A model generated the notes under the pieces. That model was not told the origin of the DNA. It worked only from the letters and a program-made list of their open reading frames with translations, and searched no databases. The translations under genes were made by a program, and so were the position numbers. A stretch of 17,045 nucleotides of DNA from Chloroflexota bacterium (GTDB lineage: Bacteria; Chloroflexota; Anaerolineae; Fen-1058). Positions 7,223 through 13,700 of this stretch are shown in pieces. Where the stretch lies: positions 1 to 17,045 of the forward strand of contig JACRBO010000088.1 in assembly GCA_016219235.1 (NCBI GenBank). The letters run 5' to 3'. Position 1 is the stretch's first letter. Every line of letters begins with the position of its first letter.

Positions 7223-7657
7223 ATGAGGACGCTGGTCGTGCGGCTGCTCCTCATCGGAATTGCGGGCAGCCTGATCGCGTGTTACAGCCGGGCCTGGCCC
7301 CCGGTTCATACAGTCAGCCCCACGCCCGCCTCGACACCCGCACTCAAGGCCGATCTACAACTTACGCCGGCGGCTCAGGCGCAATCGCTGTCTACTCCGG
7401 CGCTCATCGAGCAGGCCCTGGCTCAAGGCGAGATTACGTCTGAACAACGGTTGCTCTATCTGGCCTATGCCATCTACGAGTATGAGTCACTGCCCGCTCA
7501 ATTTCGGAGCGAGGCCGGCTGGCGTGGAACCTCGATCGTGGAAGAACTTCGGCGAGCCAGTCGTCAGTCTTCGATCATATGCAGTCTCAGCCCGACCGTC
7601 CAAACCGAGCTCAGACGTCTGCTGAAGGAGGTCGCCGCCTGCGATAACGTTCGCTAA
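7223..7657 (+). CDS. Small lipoprotein homologous to the N-terminal domain of the next gene's metalloprotease
   Basis: A 144-residue predicted lipoprotein. The N-terminus MRTLVVRLLLIGIAGSLIAC is a type II signal peptide with lipobox LIAC, lipidated at Cys20. A Pro/Ala/Thr-rich linker (about 22-57) leads to a helical domain (58-115) with STPALIEQAL, GEITSEQRLLYLAYAIY and LPAQFRSEAGWRGT. That domain is closely repeated at residues 43-100 of the downstream metalloprotease, so the two genes are tandem paralogues over this segment. The start is uncertain: ATG 7223 has no clear ribosome site, while GTG 7238 has GAGGA 8 nt upstream and would shorten the signal peptide to 14 residues. The longer in-frame start at 7103 overlaps the promoter and is rejected. 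Function is unknown; a chaperone, inhibitor or docking role for the protease is conceivable. Confidence 0.72.
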   Translation: MRTLVVRLLLIGIAGSLIACYSRAWPPVHTVSPTPASTPALKADLQLTPAAQAQSLSTPALIEQALAQGEITSEQRLLYLAYAIYEYESLPAQFRSEAGWRGTSIVEELRRASRQSSIICSLSPTVQTELRRLLKEVAACDNVR

Positions 7658-7745
7658 TACCGCGATACCGACCACTCAGGCTGCTTAACCAGTGGCATTT
7701 TAGATCGGCCTTGAATCCTACACAACCCATCAAAGAGGTGAACTC

Positions 7746-9917
7746 ATGAACCGCCCCCCATCGATCGTCCGCCTGGCTTCGCTGTTGATCATCGCCGCGT
7801 TGCTGCTGGGCGTTCCAACCATCAGCCTGGCGGAGTCAAACGCTCCGGCACAGGCCGCCCAATCGGAGTTGTCCACGCCGCAATTGCTGGATAAGGCTCT
7901 GACCAACGGCGAGATCACGGCTGAGCAGCGCATCCTGTATCTGGCCTACGCCATCTACGACCATGCTTCACTCCCACCGCAGTTTCGCAGCGAGGCCGGC
8001 TGGTCCGGCACGGAATACGTGCGTGAGATACGGGCCGCCTGGCAGACGACCTCCGTCGATCAGAAACGTCTGGCCGCGCTGACGCTCCGCGAATTGCAGC
8101 GACTGTTAGCGCCCAGCGCTGCGACCATCTGCGCTGAGGAAGATGGACCCAACAACGACAGCACGTCGCCCAACTTCTACATCAACTACGGCACGATCAA
8201 CGGTACCCTGACGATCGCGGACTATCGGAATACGCTCGATTCCGCCTTCGCCACTGAAATCACTGGCTATGGATGGGCGCAGCCGCCCGTCTGTGACGCA
8301 ACCTGCACGAACGGCGCCCCGCCCGACGGCAAGTATCCGGTCCAGATCGCACCATTAGGCGGAGGTCTCTATGGATACGTAACCGCTGGCGGCGGCTTAT
8401 ACGCCGGCTACGTCCTGGGCAACAACCCCAACACCCCGGAGACCGAAACCGCTTCTGTAACCTCGTGCATGGTGCTCCGCAATGACAGCTATGCCACCCT
8501 GGGCGGCCTGAACGGTCTTAGAGTAACCTCGGCTCACGAATACAAGCACGCCATTCAGAATGGCTATGGCGACCCGGCCCCGACTGAGGACTTGATGTGG
8601 TTGGAGGGTGACGCCGCCTACACCGAAGATGAGGTGTGGGACGCTATCAACGATAACTACCAGTATCTATGGCCGGATTGGACCCAATGCCTGGGTGAAT
8701 GGCCGAGTGGTGCGCCCAGTTATCCGGAATATTCGAGCTGGCTGCTCTTCCGCTACGCCGCCGAACACAACGGCGGCGCCAACGTGGCGGGCGGCGGCGA
8801 GGACGTGGTGCAGGGCGTCTGGCAAAACATCGCGGCCGGTCAGAGCGGGCTGAATGCCCTGAATACGGCTCTGGGGGTCAAGACCCCCGGCGCAACGCTG
8901 GCGGATACCTTCCACCGCTACGCCATCGCCAGCCGATTTGAGAAGGCCTGCCCGGCCAGCGCCCCTTACTGTTATGAAGAAGCGGCCAGCTACGTGGCGC
9001 CACGCGGGGTGCCAGCCAATCACGGCAGCATCGCGGCCATCGGCTCCACCTACACCGGCAGCATCCGCGACAACTACGCCATCAACTGGGTCGGCCTGCC
9101 CACCACCGGCGGCCCGTACAATGTCACCCTGAGCAATACATCGGCTGGCGGACAGCTGCGCAGCAGCATCGTCGCCGATCCGACCGGCGATCGGACGGGC
9201 ACGCTGGCCGTCGCCAGCTTCCCGACGGTGATCAATACCGGTGAGAGTCGCTCGGTGTGTTACACGCCGCCCGGCAGCCCGAATGGCGTTGTCGCCGTCA
9301 TTACCAATCAAGCGCAGACAGAGGCTAATCCCGGCACCTGTACCGCCCACAGCTACACCGTCTCTGTCAGCCCGGCCTCCAACATCGGCAGCGCCTCGAG
9401 CTTCCCGGCAGGCGCAACGGTTGATATTGGCTGCGGCACGTACGTCAAGGCCCGCCTCAACTCCGGCGATCCCGGAACGGTCAGCGTCACCAAACACGCG
9501 CAGGCTCCGGGCGGAAACCCGGCCGGCGCCGGCGAGATGCCCATCCACTGGACGATCAGCGCGACCGGCGGCATCTACGATATGGATCTGACCCTGTGTT
9601 ACACCGACGCCGAACTGGCCGCCGCCGGCGCGGACGTCACTGAAGACAACCTGTCGCTGTATCGCTACGAAGGCAGCGGCCCGTGGACCCTGGTAGGCGC
9701 GGATGTCAGAGACCCGGCGACGAACTGCGTGACCAAACGCAACGTCACCGCCTTCAGCAGTTGGACGTTGGGCGGCGCGACGCCGACGGCGATTGGTCTC
9801 GAAAGCCTGGCCGCCGGCCCGACGGGATCAACTAACGCCATTGCTCTCTCGCTCCCGCTGGCGGTACTCGGCATCACCGGCAGCCTGTTGATCTGGAAAC
9901 GCCGCCGCAGCAGCTAA
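7746..9917 (+). CDS. Secreted, C-terminally anchored HExxH zinc metalloprotease
   Basis: A 723-residue exported protein. The signal peptide (1 to about 29) ends in SLA. Residues 43-100 repeat the domain of the upstream lipoprotein. The catalytic part carries HEYKH (264-268) in TSAHEYKHAIQNGYG, followed by WLEGDAAYTEDE, where Glu287 (19 residues after His268) is the likely third zinc ligand. This resembles the MXAN_6640-type family of putative metalloproteases. Several Cys pairs suit an extracytoplasmic site. Residues about 550-690 are a Chloroflexota-style beta domain (YDMDLTLCYTDAEL; FSSWTLG), and the end (about 699-723) is a hydrophobic helix plus KRRRSS, which would hold the protein in the membrane facing out. 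GAGGTG 5 nt before the ATG fixes the start. It is probably co-transcribed with the lipoprotein gene, 88 nt upstream, from the 7118 promoter. The substrate is unknown. Confidence 0.83.
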   Translation: MNRPPSIVRLASLLIIAALLLGVPTISLAESNAPAQAAQSELSTPQLLDKALTNGEITAEQRILYLAYAIYDHASLPPQFRSEAGWSGTEYVREIRAAWQTTSVDQKRLAALTLRELQRLLAPSAATICAEEDGPNNDSTSPNFYINYGTINGTLTIADYRNTLDSAFATEITGYGWAQPPVCDATCTNGAPPDGKYPVQIAPLGGGLYGYVTAGGGLYAGYVLGNNPNTPETETASVTSCMVLRNDSYATLGGLNGLRVTSAHEYKHAIQNGYGDPAPTEDLMWLEGDAAYTEDEVWDAINDNYQYLWPDWTQCLGEWPSGAPSYPEYSSWLLFRYAAEHNGGANVAGGGEDVVQGVWQNIAAGQSGLNALNTALGVKTPGATLADTFHRYAIASRFEKACPASAPYCYEEAASYVAPRGVPANHGSIAAIGSTYTGSIRDNYAINWVGLPTTGGPYNVTLSNTSAGGQLRSSIVADPTGDRTGTLAVASFPTVINTGESRSVCYTPPGSPNGVVAVITNQAQTEANPGTCTAHSYTVSVSPASNIGSASSFPAGATVDIGCGTYVKARLNSGDPGTVSVTKHAQAPGGNPAGAGEMPIHWTISATGGIYDMDLTLCYTDAELAAAGADVTEDNLSLYRYEGSGPWTLVGADVRDPATNCVTKRNVTAFSSWTLGGATPTAIGLESLAAGPTGSTNAIALSLPLAVLGITGSLLIWKRRRSS

Positions 9918-9940
9918 GCCACACGGTAGATTGCCGATCA

Positions 9941-10038
9941 AGACCTCGGAGGTTTTACGAGATAGTCAGGCGCGGCAGGCCGGAATGATCAGGTGATTGT
10001 CCGGCCCGGCACACTGACCGATGAAACCTCCGAGGTCT
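9941..10038. repeat. Element bounded by perfect 15-bp inverted repeats
   Basis: AGACCTCGGAGGTTT (9941-9955) and its exact reverse complement (10024-10038) enclose 68 nt, which themselves hold a GCCGG/CCGGC stem. It lies between the metalloprotease and the small peptide gene. The arms match those of the 33-bp palindrome inside the regulator gene at 13 of 15 positions. It could fold as a long hairpin in the mRNA, but no T-run follows, so I do not call it a terminator. Confidence 0.7.
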
Positions 10039-10091
10039 GTGTCCGGCAGCTCGCCAATCAGCCGGAATCACACCCCTTTCAGGAGCAGATC

Positions 10092-10256
10092 ATGTCAGAC
10101 GAAACACAACTCTCAGAATTCGATCACACCCGCCAGCCGTATGTTGGGCCGGCCATCGTCTACGAGCTCACACTCGAAACGCGCGCCGGTTCACCGCTGG
10201 GCGGCGACCCGCTCAGCGACCCGCTGGGGCTTGATCCGGCCGCGCCGAATTCATGA
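10092..10256 (+). CDS. 54-residue peptide resembling a RiPP precursor (YxxPxI leader motif)
   Basis: A short gene with an excellent ribosome site (AGGAG, 6 nt before the ATG). The N-terminal half is acidic and polar (MSDETQLSEFDH). It is followed by YVGPAIVYE (17-25), which fits the YxxPxL/I part of leaders recognised by RRE domains in lasso-type RiPPs, then LETRAGSP and a short Gly/Asp/Pro/Leu tail with repeated DPL. There is no signal peptide, transmembrane segment or Cys. If it is a precursor, cleavage before Gly32 would leave a core starting GSPLGGD, with Asp38 at position 7 as a possible ring partner. The leader Thr at -3 and the absent leader Gly differ from the usual lasso pattern, and no modifying enzyme is in the window. 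The gene is probable; the function is tentative. Confidence 0.6.
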   Translation: MSDETQLSEFDHTRQPYVGPAIVYELTLETRAGSPLGGDPLSDPLGLDPAAPNS

Positions 10257-10262
10257 AGTATG

Positions 10263-10336
10263 TTGCGTATTGCGTATCCCGTATCGTGTGTGACCTGTCG
10301 ATTAGCGATGCGCGATTGGCAACACGCAATACGCAA
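10263..10336. repeat. Inverted repeat TTGCGTATTGCGT / ACGCAATACGCAA
   Basis: Perfect 13-bp arms at 10263-10275 and 10324-10336 enclose 48 nt. The arms are built from the words GCGTATT and CGCAATA. The element starts 6 nt after the stop of the small peptide gene and ends 24 nt before the next small gene. It looks like a dispersed palindromic repeat and may separate or protect the two messages. Confidence 0.65.
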
Positions 10337-10360
10337 TAGCCTAACGCCGAAAGGCCGTTC

Positions 10361-10573
10361 ATGCCGAATCCCAACGACAGCTACGTTTCATACCTGCTTC
10401 GGCTGCGCCGGATGCAAAGCGGCGCTGGATGCAGCTGGCTGGCGTCTCTGCAAAGCACGGCCACCAGCGAAGAGCAGCGGTTCGTCGATATCAACGCGCT
10501 CGCCGAATTTCTGCAAAGTGAGTTTGGCGATCGCGATCAAGTATCGAAGGCCGACGGCCCGGCCGGGCACTGA
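10361..10573 (+). CDS. Small protein of unknown function (SYLLRL type)
   Basis: A 70-residue protein with no signal peptide. It reads SYVSYLLRLRRM, then CSWLASLQSTATSEEQRF, then a helix INALAEFLQSEF (about 45-56). This order (SYLLRLW..., W-ASL-S..TGE..., LEALFAFL) recalls a small protein family I associate with Chloroflexota genomes, recognised here from memory only. AAAGG lies 6 nt before the ATG, a modest ribosome site. A 133-residue frame over the same DNA (10260-10661) ends in a low-complexity RRGLERRGLERR stretch made by a tandem repeat and is rejected. The function is unknown; the neighbour is a peptide that may be a RiPP precursor. Confidence 0.55.
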   Translation: MPNPNDSYVSYLLRLRRMQSGAGCSWLASLQSTATSEEQRFVDINALAEFLQSEFGDRDQVSKADGPAGH

Positions 10574-10592
10574 ACCGCTTCAATGTTTGAAC

Positions 10593-10622
10593 AGACGCGG
10601 CCTGGAAAGACGCGGTCTGGAA
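10593..10622. repeat. 15-nt tandem duplication AGACGCGG(C/T)CTGGAA
   Basis: Two head-to-tail copies (10593-10607 and 10608-10622) differ at one base. They lie in the 196-nt gap between the small protein and the large secreted protein. No role can be assigned. Confidence 0.5.
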
Positions 10623-10662
10623 AGGAGACCCGCGCTCGTTATCTTCACGATCAAGCACTGAC

Positions 10663-10697
10663 TCTCAACTCTCCGTCACGGTAATGGGCAGTTGAGA
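10663..10697. other. 8-bp inverted repeat upstream of the CLCA-like gene
   Basis: TCTCAACT (10663-10670) and AGTTGAGA (10690-10697) are perfect inverted repeats with a 19-nt centre, about 73 nt before the ATG at 10770. It could be an operator or an mRNA hairpin. I see no convincing -35/-10 pair here, and neither of the two heptamer repeats found at the other secreted genes, so how the 10770 gene is transcribed is unclear. Confidence 0.35.
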
Positions 10698-10769
10698 CCT
10701 GACTAGCGTGGTCCGCATCCGGCGGATACATGCTGCACGCGGAAACCCATCTTTCACAAGGAGATCACA

Positions 10770-13700
10770 ATGTTGCAAAGAATGAATCGTTGGATTTCGA
10801 TCGTCGTTATTCTCATGCTGTGCCTGTCGATCCTGCCGCCGGCCAGCGCCAGCCCGATCGGCCTGGCAAGTGAGCCGAGCGCCCCACAGGCTGTGACGGC
10901 CCCGTCGTCGGCGGCCCCGTTGGCGGCCGACAGGGTTTCACCCAAAACCGACGGCGGTCAATGCCTGACCGTCAACGGTACCGATCCCGGCGCCGCGTCG
11001 GGACTGGCCCTGGACTCGTGCCAGGGCACGCCGGGTGAAGTCCGCACGGGCATTGACGCGCAGTTCCTCGCACCTCTTACCAAAGACCTGGCTGTGCAGA
11101 AAACCCTGGCCCCCGGCCAGCCCGGCGAAGTTGCCCCCGGCAGCGATGTCGTTTACCAGATCACGGTCTCCAACCCGGGCGACGAGGCCGCGACCAACGT
11201 CCAGGTAAAGGACACCGTGCCGGTAAGCTTTACCCTCAGCCCCAGTGGCAACACCAACTGGACGGCCGGCTACCGTTACGTACGCTTCCGGGGTCTGTCC
11301 GAGGCAGGCAACCGCGGGGCGTGGCTTTCCATGTCCGAGTTGGGACTGCTGGATGGGACAGGCGCGCAGATTTCCAAAGCTGGCTGGCTGGTGACCTACT
11401 ACGACAACCAGCAAAACTCAACGGATCAGGCCGCCGCCAATGCCATTGACAACAATCCAGCCACCATCTGGCATACTGCCTGGAGCGGCACGCCCGGCTA
11501 TCCGCACGAGATTCAAGTGGATACCGGCGCAGTGCGCACGCTGGCCGGCTTCACCTACCTGCCGCGTCAGGACGGTAATTCCAATGGCCGCGTGGGCGAT
11601 TTCCAATTCTACGTGAGCGAGGATGGCGTCACCTGGGTGCAGGCGGCGCAGGGCACCTTTGCCGATACAGCCAGCCTGAAGACGGTCAACTTTGCTCCAC
11701 CGGCGCTTTATGCCACACTGGCCGGCCCGATCGCGCCTGGCGCCACGGCGACCCTCACTATCACCTTGCGGGCCGATGCGTTGGCCCGCGGTATGTACAT
11801 CAATACGGCCACGTTGACGGCCGGCGACGCCAATTCCGCCAATAATACGGGTATCGCCACGGTGCAGGTCGGCCCCAACCGCACGCCCGTCGCCGTCAAT
11901 GACAGCTACGACCGGAGCTCGGGCGCACAGCTGATCATCCCTGCTCCCGGCGTGTTGGCTAACGACACCGATGCCGACCGCAACCCCCTGACCGCGGTGA
12001 AAGTGAGCGACCCCGCGCACGGCGCGGTGACGCTCAACGCCAACGGCTCATTTACCTACACGCCGACCGTGGGCTTTGTCGACGACGACAGCTTTACCTA
12101 CAAAGCCAACGACGGCGCGGCCGATTCGCCCGTCGCCACCGTCACGATCAAGGGACGTAAGTTGATCGAAAACTTTGAAAGCGGCGTACTGCCCGCGGGC
12201 TGGCAAGTAAGTGGTACGACGCAAGGCTGGCGCTTTGACGACCCCAAGCGTCGCACCAACTTGACGGGCGGCACGGGCAAATTCGCCATAGTCGATAGTG
12301 ATTACGAAGGCTATGTAAAAATAACCACCACACTGCGCACCCCGCCGCTCGACCTGTCGGCGGCCGCCAGTGTGAGGTTGACCTTTAAGACAATGTTCAG
12401 GCCCTATCAAACCTCCACGGCGGATGTGGATGTAAGCGTCGACAACGGCGCGACATGGACGAACATCTGGCGCAAAACCGGCGCTGATTACAATGGAACC
12501 ATCTCGTTGTTGGTGCCGCAGGCAGTTGGTCAAAGCACTGTGCTGTTCCGCTTCCATTACTACAACGCCGATTTCGCCTTCTATTGGCTGGTGGACGATG
12601 TAGAAGTGCAGGCCTTTACATTGCCCGCTGCGCCGGGCGCGCTCGGCGCGGTCGTGGCAGATCCCAGCGTCAACCTCACCTGGACGGATAACAGCGTCGA
12701 CGAATCGAATTTCATCATCGAGCGCTCACCAGACGGCGCGTCGGGTTGGGTGGAAGCCGGTCGAGTGGCGGCCAACGTCACGGCGTTTACGCATAAGAAT
12801 GTGGCCTGTGGTACGCCGGTTACTTATCGGGTGAAAGCCATCGCCGGGTCTCTCCAATCGGGCTATAGCAACAGCGCCAACATCACCATGCCGCCTTGCC
12901 CGCCTCCGCTCACGACTATCAATGAGCACTTTGACGCCAGCCAGAGCCTGCCCGCCGGCTGGACCCTGGTTGACGGCGGCTGGGTGTTCGATCAACCCAA
13001 TCAAACCGGCGCCACCGGCTATGCGCCCTACATCGGGACCGGCACGGGCGGCCAGCTACGCACGCCCGTGTTCAATATGACCGGCATCAACGCCGTGCTG
13101 CTGAAATTCCAGACCAAAACCAACCTCTTCGCCGGTCAGAGCGTGACGCAAACGGTCAAGGTCGACGTCAGCCAGGACGGTGGCGCCACATGGGTGACCG
13201 CCTGGGATAAGCCCACTGCCTACCAGGGTTCCGTCGTGATTGATCTATCGCCCTGGGCGGCCAATCAATCCAGCGTGATGGTGCGCTTTCGCAGAGAGTT
13301 ACCCTACGCGGGGACGTTCTGGCAGATTGACGATGTGGAGTTTGGCCCCATGCCGGCCCCGATCACGCCCGCTGACTTTACAGCTACAATGACAGCGTGG
13401 AGCGAAGTCTTGCTCGGCTGGAGCGGCAGTGACGGGTCAAAATTCCAGGTGGAACGCTCGGCCGACGGCGGCAGCAGTTGGACGCAGATCGCCAACCTCA
13501 CCGACGGCGCCACGACCTACGTGGATAAGGGCACGGCCAGTTACACTGGGTATCAATACCGGGTGCGCGCCTACACCCCGGCCGGACAGTCCGCTTACTC
13601 CAGCCTGGCCAGCGCCACCACCGGTGACCGCAGCGTCCGCTACGTCGACGTGACGATATCGTTGCATCCCACAGCCACCATCGGGACCGCGGCCGATCGG

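Noticed and set aside
7665..7720. CCACT/AGTGG hairpin followed by TTTT between the lipoprotein and the metalloprotease as a terminator
   Set aside because: Only a 5-bp stem with a 14-nt loop; too weak to call, and the two genes look like one operon.
8667..9548. 293-codon open frame on the minus strand
   Set aside because: Antisense to the metalloprotease gene, whose signal peptide, HEYKH motif and ribosome site are clear; the shadow has Arg/Ala/Gly-rich composition and no recognisable motif.
9978..10000. AATGATC and GGTGATT words resembling the GTGATA operator
   Set aside because: Their period is 8 bp, not 11, and no -10 box follows at the right distance; they form the loop of the 9941-10038 inverted repeat.
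10260..10661. 133-codon frame overlapping the 70-residue gene
   Set aside because: No ribosome site, starts inside a palindromic repeat, and its RRGLERRGLERR end is the translated 15-nt tandem repeat. The 10361-10573 frame is favoured by its motif order and start.
10701..10740. CATGCTGCACG before the 10770 gene as a third heptamer promoter
   Set aside because: The -10-like word resembles the other two promoters, but no heptamer pair with 11-bp spacing lies upstream.
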